Below are positions 33,005 through 39,953 of a stretch of DNA of 64,000 bases, piece after piece. This stretch comes from NORP259 sp041398705 (lineage in GTDB: Bacteria; Planctomycetota; UBA1135; GCA-002686595). The stretch lies in NCBI GenBank assembly GCA_041398705.1, contig JAWKUI010000002.1, positions 248,001-312,000 of the forward strand. Reading direction: 5' to 3'. How positions within the stretch are numbered: position 1 is the stretch's first letter; each line of letters opens with the position of its first letter. Both the position numbers and the translations under genes were made by a program. The notes under the pieces were generated by a model. That model ran no database searches, had not been told where the DNA came from, and saw only the letters and a list, made by a program, of their open reading frames with translations.

Positions 33005-33559
33005 TCAGTGGGCGCCTTCGACGGCCTTGTAGATCTCGGGCTTCAGCGAGCCGACGAAAGGCAGGTTGCGGTAGCGGCCCGCGTAGTCCAGGCCGTACCC
33101 CACCACGAAGAGGTCCTCGACCTCGAACACCCGGAAGTCAGCCTCGAACTCGAGGGCCCGGCGGGAGGGCTTGTCGAGGAAGACGCAGGAGCGCACCTCC
33201 TTGGCGCCACGGGCCAGGAACTCCTGCTTGAGGGCGTACATGGTCTTGCCCGTGTCCAGGATGTCGTCCACGAGCAGTAGGTTGCGGCCCACGACCTCGC
33301 TCTCTTCGGGCAGGAAGTTGACCTTCAGCTGGCCCGAGGTGGTGCCGTCGCCGTACGAGGAGGCGGCGCAGAAGCCGAGCTCGAGGGGGATCGGGATGCG
33401 CCGGATCAGGTCAGCGGCGAAGATGCAGGAGCCCTTGAGCACCGAAATGACGGTCAGGTCGCGGCCTTGGTAATACCGGGTGACCTCCTTGGCGACCCGG
33501 TCGATGCCCTCGACGATGGCTTCTTCGGTGAACAGTTTGCGGTCGATGTCGGCGTGCAT
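33005..33559 (-). CDS. hpt: Hypoxanthine phosphoribosyltransferase
   Basis: Salvages hypoxanthine or guanine to IMP or GMP using PRPP. The 184 residues include VLKGSCIFAADLIRRI, the flexible loop region ASSYGDGTTSG, and the PRPP loop LLLVDDILDTGKTM (about 96-106). The end FVVGYGLDYAGRYRNLPFVG is typical of type I bacterial HPRT. AGGAGGG precedes the ATG at a good distance, and a -10 box sits about 105 bases upstream. It heads the hpt-rluA-truD operon, a mix of purine salvage and RNA modification. Confidence 0.95.
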   Translation of the reverse strand: MHADIDRKLFTEEAIVEGIDRVAKEVTRYYQGRDLTVISVLKGSCIFAADLIRRIPIPLELGFCAASSYGDGTTSGQLKVNFLPEESEVVGRNLLLVDDILDTGKTMYALKQEFLARGAKEVRSCVFLDKPSRRALEFEADFRVFEVEDLFVVGYGLDYAGRYRNLPFVGSLKPEIYKAVEGAH

Positions 33560-33664
33560 GGGCGCCCTCCTGGGCGGGATGGGAGCCGGCCCGGCACTCC
33601 CGGCGATCCGGGGCCTGGGGGGCTCTTATGCGTAGGCGGCCGCCAGGCGGCCGGGGGGGCGGAG

Positions 33665-33670
33665 ATTCTA
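33665..33670 (-). promoter_or_regulatory. Candidate promoter of hpt (-10 TAGAAT)
   Basis: On the minus strand TAGAAT is preceded at 17 bases by TTCCCA (33688-33693), giving a leader of about 100 bases before hpt. This occupies part of the 632-base gap between hpt and ccoNO, which shows no gene. Confidence 0.45.
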
Positions 33671-33919
33671 GGCTTTTGGCGCCCGACTGGGAAGGCGCGT
33701 CCCAGGGCTGAACAGGGGGACGGCGCCAGGCCGCGGAAAACCGGCGATGGCCGGGAACCCTGGGCCTCAAGTGGCGCCCGAATCGGGGAGCGACCTCGCC
33801 CCGCAGCGACGGGGTCCCTCCGAAGCGTGCCGGCTTCTCCCAGCATTGGGAGGTGCCCGGCGAACTCGTGTTGCGGATTTCGCAACACGACGTCGGACAT
33901 GTGTCGATGCGCAACGCAC

Positions 33920-34191
33920 GCACTGATTCTTGATCGCAATTGCAACACATTCGGTGCGCACCTTCCGATTCTTAAAGCGCACTGATTTCGAGTGAATTGA
34001 ACGCGTTCGAATCCATCGATTGCGTAGCTGCGACAGGGTTTCAAACACGAAGTGTTTCGCGCTGCAAACCCTTTCAAAAACTCTTTGAAAGGCGTTGCGG
34101 ACCATCTGGTCAAGTGCGATCGTCTTCGCCGTATCGGCATCCCAAGTGTCAACTCCCTGCACAGATCGCAGGGCTTTGGAGGACAGCTCTA
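33920..34191 (+). promoter_or_regulatory. Upstream/leader region of the cbb3 oxidase operon
   Basis: This stretch is visibly richer in A and T than its surroundings. It holds a 9-bp hairpin with a further 4-bp outer stem (34064-34098, inner arms CCTTTCAAA and TTTGAAAGG), a smaller AAACAC-GAA-GTGTTT hairpin just before it, a GAACGCGTTC palindrome, and the ribosome site GGAGGA at 34178-34183, eight bases before the ccoNO ATG. A lone TTGAT half-site occurs near 33928, but no complete FNR box (TTGAT-N4-ATCAA) was found. Confidence 0.4.
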
Positions 34192-36459
34192 ATGTCAACA
34201 ACCGCGGCTTCCACCGCCCCGTCACGAATGGAGACCTTCCATTACGACGACGGCATCGTACGTAAGTTCATGTTGGCCACCCTCGTGTGGGGTCTGGTCG
34301 GCATGCTGGTCGGCCTGATCATCGCGCTGCAGCTGGTCGTTCCGCAGTTGAACATGGGCCTGGAATGGCTCTCGTTCGGCCGCCTGCGCCCGCTGCACAC
34401 CAACGCGGTGATCTTCGCTTTCGCCGGCAACGGCGTGTTCGCAGCCGTCTACTACTCCTCGCAGCGCCTGCTCAAGGCCCGCATGTTCAGCGATTTCCTG
34501 AGCAAGCTGCACTTCTGGGGGTGGCAGGCCATCATCGTCAGCGCGGCGCTGACCCTTCCGATGGGTATCACCCAGTCGAAGGAATACGCCGAGCTCGAGT
34601 GGCCGATCGACCTGGCGGTCGTGCTGATCTGGGTGACGTTTGCGATCAACTTCTTCGGAACCATCGCTAAGCGCCGCGAACGGCACCTGTACGTCGGTAT
34701 CTGGTTCTACATCGCCACGATCATCGCCATCGCAGTGCTCTACCTGGGCAACAACGCCGCCGTGCCGGTGTCGATGTTCAAGAGCTATTCGGCCTACTCG
34801 GGCGCCCAAGACGCCTTCATGCAGTGGTGGTACGGTCACAACGCCGTGGCCTTCTTCCTGACCACGCCCTTCCTGGGCCTGATGTACTACTTCCTGCCCA
34901 AGGCAGCCGAACGGCCGGTCTATAGCTACCGCCTGTCGATCCTGCACTTCTGGTCGCTGGTCTTCATCTACATCTGGGCCGGCCCCCACCACCTGCACTA
35001 CACCGCGATCCCGAACTGGCTGTCCACCCTGGGCATGCTGTTCTCGGTCATGCTGTGGATGCCCTCCTGGGGCGGCATGCTCAACGGTCTGCTCACCCTG
35101 CGCGGCGCCTGGAACAAGGTGGCCGAGGATCCGGTGCTCAAGTTCTACGTGGTCGGCGTGACCTTCTACGGCATGAGCACCTTCGAGGGCCCGCTGCTCT
35201 CGATCAAAGCCGTCAACTCCCTGTCGCACTACACCGACTGGACCATCGCCCACGTGCACTCCGGCGCCCTGGGTTGGAACGGCTTCATGATCTTCGGCAT
35301 GCTCTACTGGCTCATGCCGCGCCTGTTCCACACCGGCAAGCTCTGGAGCAACCGCCTGTGCGTGACCCACTTCTGGATCGGCACCATCGGCATCATCCTC
35401 TACATCATCCCGATCTACGTCGCGGGTGTGACCCAGGGCCTGATGTGGCGTGCGATCTCGGCGCAAGGCACCCTGGAATACGGGGACTTCCAGCAGACGG
35501 TGACCAAACTCGAGCCCTTCTACTGGGCGCGCGTGATCGGCGGCACCCTGTTCATCACCGGCGCGATTCTTTGCGCGGTGAACATGGCGAAAACCTGGGC
35601 CATGCGTCCGGCGACCCTGCCGGATCCGGAAGTCCAGGCCCCGGCCCTCGAGAAGGTCTACAGCGGCCCTGAGGCCCACGTGCGCGGCAACCACGGCCTG
35701 ATCGGCCGTTTCGCCTCCATGGCCTGGCACCGCTCCTGGGAGCGCAAGCCCCTCATGTTCACCGTGATGGTGGCCGTCGGCGTCATCTCCGCCTCGATGT
35801 TCGAGATCATCCCGGCCTTCGCGGCCAAGTCGATGATGGAACCCATCGCGTCGGTGAAACCCTACACCCCGCTCGAGCAGGAAGGCCGCGACATCTACGT
35901 GTCGGAAGGCTGCTACAACTGCCACTCGCAGATGATCCGCCCGATGCGCCACGAAGTGCTGCGTTACGGCGACTACTCGCGCACCGGTGAGTCGATCTTC
36001 GACCGTCCGTTCCAGTGGGGCTCGCGGCGCATTGGTCCCGACCTTGCCCGTGAAGGCGTCAAGAACGCTTCCGTCTCCTGGCACATCCGTCACTTCAACA
36101 ACCCCGATGACGTGAGCGGTGGCTCGATCATGCCGCCCTATCCGTGGCTGTTCAAACAGGACATCGACTTCGACGGCATCCAGACCAAGATCGATCGTCT
36201 CGTCGGTACCTTCGGCTACCCCTACAGCGACGCCGTCAAGAACGACGCCGCCGCGGCGGCCAAGGCCCAGGCGGCTGAGATCGGCGCGCGCCTCGTGAGC
36301 GAAGCTCCCGAGTACGCGGGTCAAGGCCTGGAAACCAAGAAGGTCATCGCCCTGACGGCCTACATCCTGCGCCTCGGCGTGGACACCCAGGAAGGATTCG
36401 CCGCCGAATCCGCCCAGGCCCCGCAGACCGGAGAGGAGGAAAACAATGGCCAGTACTAG
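34192..36459 (+). CDS. ccoNO: cbb3-type cytochrome c oxidase, fused subunits I and II (CcoNO)
   Basis: A 755-residue fusion. Residues 1-~495 are CcoN, the heme-copper core that reduces oxygen: 12 or so membrane helices with the heme and copper histidines in GRLRPLHTNAVIFAF, WWYGHNAVAFFLT, GPHHLHYTAIPNW and IAHVHSGALGWNG. After a linker and a membrane helix, the CcoO part carries one c-type heme site C574-Y-N-C577-H578 in EGCYNCHSQMIRP. In most proteobacteria these are two genes; the fusion is known from other phyla. The enzyme is a high-affinity, proton-pumping terminal oxidase of the inner membrane. The ATG at 34192 has a strong SD. It overlaps ccoQ by 14 bases. Confidence 0.95.
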   Translation: MSTTAASTAPSRMETFHYDDGIVRKFMLATLVWGLVGMLVGLIIALQLVVPQLNMGLEWLSFGRLRPLHTNAVIFAFAGNGVFAAVYYSSQRLLKARMFSDFLSKLHFWGWQAIIVSAALTLPMGITQSKEYAELEWPIDLAVVLIWVTFAINFFGTIAKRRERHLYVGIWFYIATIIAIAVLYLGNNAAVPVSMFKSYSAYSGAQDAFMQWWYGHNAVAFFLTTPFLGLMYYFLPKAAERPVYSYRLSILHFWSLVFIYIWAGPHHLHYTAIPNWLSTLGMLFSVMLWMPSWGGMLNGLLTLRGAWNKVAEDPVLKFYVVGVTFYGMSTFEGPLLSIKAVNSLSHYTDWTIAHVHSGALGWNGFMIFGMLYWLMPRLFHTGKLWSNRLCVTHFWIGTIGIILYIIPIYVAGVTQGLMWRAISAQGTLEYGDFQQTVTKLEPFYWARVIGGTLFITGAILCAVNMAKTWAMRPATLPDPEVQAPALEKVYSGPEAHVRGNHGLIGRFASMAWHRSWERKPLMFTVMVAVGVISASMFEIIPAFAAKSMMEPIASVKPYTPLEQEGRDIYVSEGCYNCHSQMIRPMRHEVLRYGDYSRTGESIFDRPFQWGSRRIGPDLAREGVKNASVSWHIRHFNNPDDVSGGSIMPPYPWLFKQDIDFDGIQTKIDRLVGTFGYPYSDAVKNDAAAAAKAQAAEIGARLVSEAPEYAGQGLETKKVIALTAYILRLGVDTQEGFAAESAQAPQTGEEENNGQY

Positions 36460-36649
36460 TTTCCTCGCCATCTCGGACGCCGCACTGCTTTGGTGCAAGG
36501 CGGGCGTCCTCTTCTTCTTCCTCGGATTCTTCGCGATGGTCCTTCTGCGTGTCCTCACCCGCTCGGAAGCCGACTACGCCGAAGACGCGGCCCTCGCGCT
36601 GCACGAAAGCAAAGTCATCAACGACCGCAAGGGGGTGAGCCATGAGTAA
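36446..36649 (+). CDS. ccoQ: cbb3 oxidase small subunit CcoQ-like
   Basis: A 67-residue protein with one membrane helix (about residues 15-36, WCKAGVLFFFLGFFAMVLLRVL) and a charged cytoplasmic tail. Size, topology and position between ccoO and ccoP identify it as a CcoQ-like subunit, which stabilises the oxidase; sequence similarity alone would not be enough. It starts inside the end of ccoNO and its stop overlaps the start of ccoP. Confidence 0.8.
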   Translation: MASTSFLAISDAALLWCKAGVLFFFLGFFAMVLLRVLTRSEADYAEDAALALHESKVINDRKGVSHE

Positions 36650-37223
36650 GAACGTAGACGACCCGATTCTCGACCACGAGTACGACGGCATCCGCGAGTA
36701 CGACAACCCCCTTCCGGGTTGGTGGAAACTGCTCTTCTGGGGCACGATCTTCTTCTGTGTCCCCTACACGATCTACTTCCACTTCATGGAGGGGAATTCG
36801 ATCCACGAGAAGTTCGCCGCGGACTGGGATGCCAACGCTCCGGAGACCTTCAAACTCAAGCTGAAGGCGGATTCCGCCTCCATCGCCGAGCTGATGAACG
36901 ACGATGCGAAGCTGTCCCTGGTCAAGGAGAAGTTCAAGACGGTGTGCGGCGCGTGCCACACTCCGGCGGGAACGGGTATCCAGGGCCTCGGCCCCAACCT
37001 GACCGACCATTTCTGGCGCAACGTGACGGAGTTGTCGGACATCCACCGTGTGCTGGTAAATGGGGTTCCAGGAACCGCCATGGTGTCCCAGAAGGGCAAC
37101 CTCAACACCAACGAGTTGATTCTGATGGCCGCCTATGTGGGTAGCCTGTCGCGTAACCCCCAGGAGGGCCTGCCGCCGGACGGCAAGGAAATCCCCACCT
37201 GGCCCTCGGAAGCCCAGAAATAG
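36642..37223 (+). CDS. ccoP: cbb3 oxidase subunit III, single-heme CcoP
   Basis: A 193-residue cytochrome c that feeds electrons to the oxidase. The opening DHEYDGIREYDNPLPGWW is the CcoP signature, followed by a membrane helix (about 31-48) and one heme site C102-G-A-C105-H106, with M-containing GTAMVSQKGNL as the likely sixth ligand region. Classical CcoP has two heme domains and about 300 residues; here only one domain is present. The frame is intact, so this looks like a genuine short form. It is part of the overlapping ccoNO-Q-P run. Confidence 0.93.
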   Translation: MSKNVDDPILDHEYDGIREYDNPLPGWWKLLFWGTIFFCVPYTIYFHFMEGNSIHEKFAADWDANAPETFKLKLKADSASIAELMNDDAKLSLVKEKFKTVCGACHTPAGTGIQGLGPNLTDHFWRNVTELSDIHRVLVNGVPGTAMVSQKGNLNTNELILMAAYVGSLSRNPQEGLPPDGKEIPTWPSEAQK

Positions 37224-37259
37224 GGGAACCTCCCCCTCTCCGCGAGGAACCAAAGCAAT

Positions 37260-38667
37260 ATGGCTACGAGTTCCAACAATGATCTGAACCTCCCCCCCCG
37301 TCCCCCGGAGGGGGAGGTTCTTGCCACGATGCGCGAGGACGGCAGCCGACGTTGGCTGCGGCCCAAGATTTCGGCCGGCGGCTTCTGGAAGAAGCGCGCG
37401 GTCGTCGCATGGATCTTGATGGCCCTCTTCACCATCACCCCCTGGATTCAGGTCGGCGGACGCCCCCTGTTCCAGTTCGACATCACCCACCGTCGCTTCA
37501 CGGTCTTCGGCACCCTCTTCCATCCGGACGAGACCCTGCCCCTGGCCCTGCTGGTGCTGTCGCTGCTGCTGGGCATCTTCCTGCTCACCGCACTGCTCGG
37601 TCGCGTCTGGTGCGGCTGGGCCTGCCCCCAGACGGTCTACATGGAATTCCTCTATCGGCCGATCGAACGGCTGATCGAGGGCAAGCACTACGGCAGCCCC
37701 ACCAAGTTCAAGCTGCCGGCTTGGAAGATCGTGCTCAAGTACGCCATCTTCCTCGTGCTGTCGCTGCACCTGGCGAACACCTTCCTGTCCTGGTTCGTCG
37801 GCACCCCACCGTGTGGGAATGGACCCTGCAGTCCCCCTTCAAGAACCGGGCCCCTTCGCCGTGGTGTTCATCACCACCGGCCTGATGATGTGGGACTTCG
37901 CGTTCTGGCGCGAGCAGATGTGCACCCTCGCGTGCCCCTATGCGCGCTTCCAGTCGGTGCTGCTCGACCGGTCGTCGCTCATCGTCGGTTATGACGAGCG
38001 CCGCGGCGAACCGCGCGGCAACGCGCGCAAGCTGGCCCAGGAAGGCATCACGGCCGGCGATTGCGTCGACTGCAACAAGTGCGTCACCACCTGCCCCACC
38101 GGCATCGACATCCGCAAGGGCCTGCAGCTCGAATGCATCCACTGCACGCAGTGCATGGACGCCTGCGACGAGGTCATGGAGAAGGTCGGCAAACCGAAGG
38201 GCCTGATCCGCTACGGCTCGAAGGACCAATTCGCCGGCAAGAAGAGCAGCATGCTGCGCCCGCGCGTGGTGATCTATCCGATTCTGCTGATCGGCATGTT
38301 GACCCTGCTGGTGCTGACCCTGCTGGGTCGCAAGGAGTCCACCGTCGAGTTCCAGCGCGCCACCGGGCACGCCCCCTACTCCACCACGGAGGATGGCAAC
38401 ATCCGCAACCTGGCGAACATCCGGATCACCAACCGCACGGACGATCCGCACACCTACGATGTGCAGCTGAAAGGCGACGGCCAGCTCCTGAAGCCGACCA
38501 TGCCGATGTCCCTGGAAGCCCAAGGCTTCGGGGACGCCCCGATCCACATCATCCTGGCCCCCACCGTGTTCACCGGGGAACGCCACCAGATCGTGATCGA
38601 GCTGCTCATGGACGGCAAAGTCGTCGACGAAGCCACCCACTCGGTCCTCGGACCGCGCAACCTGTAA
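37260..38667 (+). CDS. ccoG: cbb3 oxidase accessory ferredoxin-like protein CcoG, with two apparent frameshifts
   Basis: CcoG (FixG/RdxA family) is an inner-membrane iron-sulfur protein that helps copper reduction for oxidase assembly. Membrane helices occupy the N-terminal half (GRVWCGWACPQTVYMEFLYRP); two [4Fe-4S] motifs follow (CVDCNKCVTTCP and CIHCTQCMDACD), and a C-terminal Ig-like domain ends at 38667. The coding frame changes twice: after FVGTP near 37806 and again after FKNRAP near 37856. Restoring one C in each of two CCCC runs gives the expected TVWEWTLQSPFKNRAPFAVVF. Both lesions being single-base losses in C runs suggests sequencing error rather than two mutations, so the gene is probably functional. 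Confidence 0.85.
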
Positions 38668-38671
38668 CCCC

Positions 38672-39163
38672 ATGAAACTCTCCCCCGCCACCCGTTGGAT
38701 CGGAATGATCGTCGGCCTGCTGCTGATGTCGGTGATCATCAACTTCGTCGTGATCTTCCGCTTCGCCGGCGACGATTCGGAAACCCTCGAAGCCGGTTGG
38801 ACAAAAGCGCAGGAGGAATTCCCCGCGCTGTTGGAACAGCGGACGCGGAACCGGGAGTTGGGCTGGAAGGTGGCGCTCGACAGCTATCAGAGCGGTGCCG
38901 ATCCCGTGACCTTCGTGCTGAGCCTCGAAGATCGCCAGGGAGAACGCCTTTCCGGCGGCGCGCTCACCTGGGTCGCCCTGCCCCTCGGCCACCCCGCCGA
39001 ACGCTTCGAAGGCTCCTGCGTCGCGGGCGAGGGCGGCCTCTACAGCGCCTCCCTGCCCGCCTTCTGGGAGGGCTACTGGGAACTGCGGATCGAAGCCACC
39101 CACGAAGGCCAAACCTTCACGCAAACGCTGAAGGAATACCTGAAAGCCACGCCCGCCAACTGA
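38672..39163 (+). CDS. ccoH: FixH/CcoH family protein
   Basis: A 163-residue single-pass membrane protein: helix at about residues 8-30 (WIGMIVGLLLMSVIINFVVI) and a periplasmic beta-sandwich with WKVALDSYQSG and GYWELRIEATHEGQTF, as in FixH. CcoH/FixH is needed for cbb3 oxidase assembly, probably by helping copper insertion with the ATPase CcoI. Four bases separate it from ccoG. Identification rests on both sequence pattern and position. Confidence 0.85.
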   Translation: MKLSPATRWIGMIVGLLLMSVIINFVVIFRFAGDDSETLEAGWTKAQEEFPALLEQRTRNRELGWKVALDSYQSGADPVTFVLSLEDRQGERLSGGALTWVALPLGHPAERFEGSCVAGEGGLYSASLPAFWEGYWELRIEATHEGQTFTQTLKEYLKATPAN

Positions 39164-39197
39164 CGCGCCCGCCGCACGCCCGGCCCATTCCCCCGCC

Positions 39198-39953
39198 ATG
39201 TTGCCCCTCTTCACCTCGGTCCTGCTCGCCAGCCTGATGGGTTCCGCCCACTGCGTCGGCATGTGCGGACCGCTGGTGGTGCTCGCCATGCGCGACCAGG
39301 AGGGCAAGGCTCTGCGGCAGACCGCAGCCTACCATGGCGGGCGGATGCTCTCCTACCTGGTGCTCGGCGCGCTCGCCGGCGCCCTGGGCGGCGCACTCAA
39401 CCTCGGCGGCGGCTTGCTCGGCTTCCAGAAACTCGCCCTGCAGGCGTCGGCGGTTTTCTTGATCGTCTTTGGCCTGCTGCAGTTGGCCAAAGCCCGCGGC
39501 TGGTGGCGCCGCAGCTCCGGCAAACCCGGCCTGCTCGCCCGCCTCTATTACCGCTGGCAAGCGCGCACCCGCCGCCTGTCCCCCGCCAAAGCCTCCCTCT
39601 CGCTCGGCCTGCTCTCGAGTTTCCTGCCCTGCGGCTGGCTCTACGCCTTCGCCGCCGTGGCCGCAGGTTCGGGCAGCCTGCTCGGCGGCCTCGTGGTCAT
39701 GGCCGCCTTCTGGCTGGGCAGCGTGCCCCTGCTCGCCGCCTTCGGCCTCGGCGTGCGCCACGCCATGGGGCCCCTCGAGCGCCACCTGCCCACGATCACC
39801 GCCCTGCTGCTCGTCGCCGCCGGCCTGTTTGTGCTACAAGGGCGTTTCGGCGTGACCGCGCCGAACCTGGCTCGCGCCGCCGGCGAAGGCAGCGCCCAGC
39901 CCGCGCTGCTGCGGGCGACGAACGAAGAGCCGAGCTGCTGCTCCAACAAGTGA
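39198..39953 (+). CDS. TauE/SafE (DsbD-like) family membrane protein of the cbb3 locus
   Basis: A 251-residue protein with six or so membrane helices in two similar halves. The first helix carries SLMGSAHCVGMCGPLVVL and the fourth SSFLPCGWLYAFAAVAAG, the paired cysteine-proline motifs of the SafE/UreH-type sulfite exporter family. Members next to ccoI are common in cbb3 loci and are thought to help copper handling or electron transfer across the membrane; sulfite export is unlikely here. The C-terminus ends in a cysteine pair, EPSCCSNK. Its TGA overlaps the GTG of ccoI (GTGA). Confidence 0.85.
   Translation: MLPLFTSVLLASLMGSAHCVGMCGPLVVLAMRDQEGKALRQTAAYHGGRMLSYLVLGALAGALGGALNLGGGLLGFQKLALQASAVFLIVFGLLQLAKARGWWRRSSGKPGLLARLYYRWQARTRRLSPAKASLSLGLLSSFLPCGWLYAFAAVAAGSGSLLGGLVVMAAFWLGSVPLLAAFGLGVRHAMGPLERHLPTITALLLVAAGLFVLQGRFGVTAPNLARAAGEGSAQPALLRATNEEPSCCSNK

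Noticed and set aside
33926..33945. A possible FNR/Anr site (TTGAT followed by GCAATTGC) upstream of the cbb3 operon.
   Set aside because: Only one half-site matches TTGAT; the other half does not match ATCAA.
34222..36558. A 778-codon open frame on the opposite strand of ccoNO, and similar long opposite-strand frames at 682-2337, 7088-8398, 8435-10111 and 25459-27606.
   Set aside because: These arise because GC-rich codon use leaves few stops on the other strand. Their translations are His/Gly/Arg/Asp-rich and match no family, while the overlapping frames encode clear proteins.
37813..38667. The second part of ccoG as an independent ferredoxin-type gene.
   Set aside because: It lacks a ribosome site and begins in the middle of a conserved ccoG segment. 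Two single-base C-run losses explain the broken frame.
39198..39953. A dedicated sulfite or taurine exporter.
   Set aside because: The gene is translationally coupled to the copper ATPase ccoI within an oxidase locus, and the paired Cys-Pro motifs fit the copper or redox-handling members of the family.
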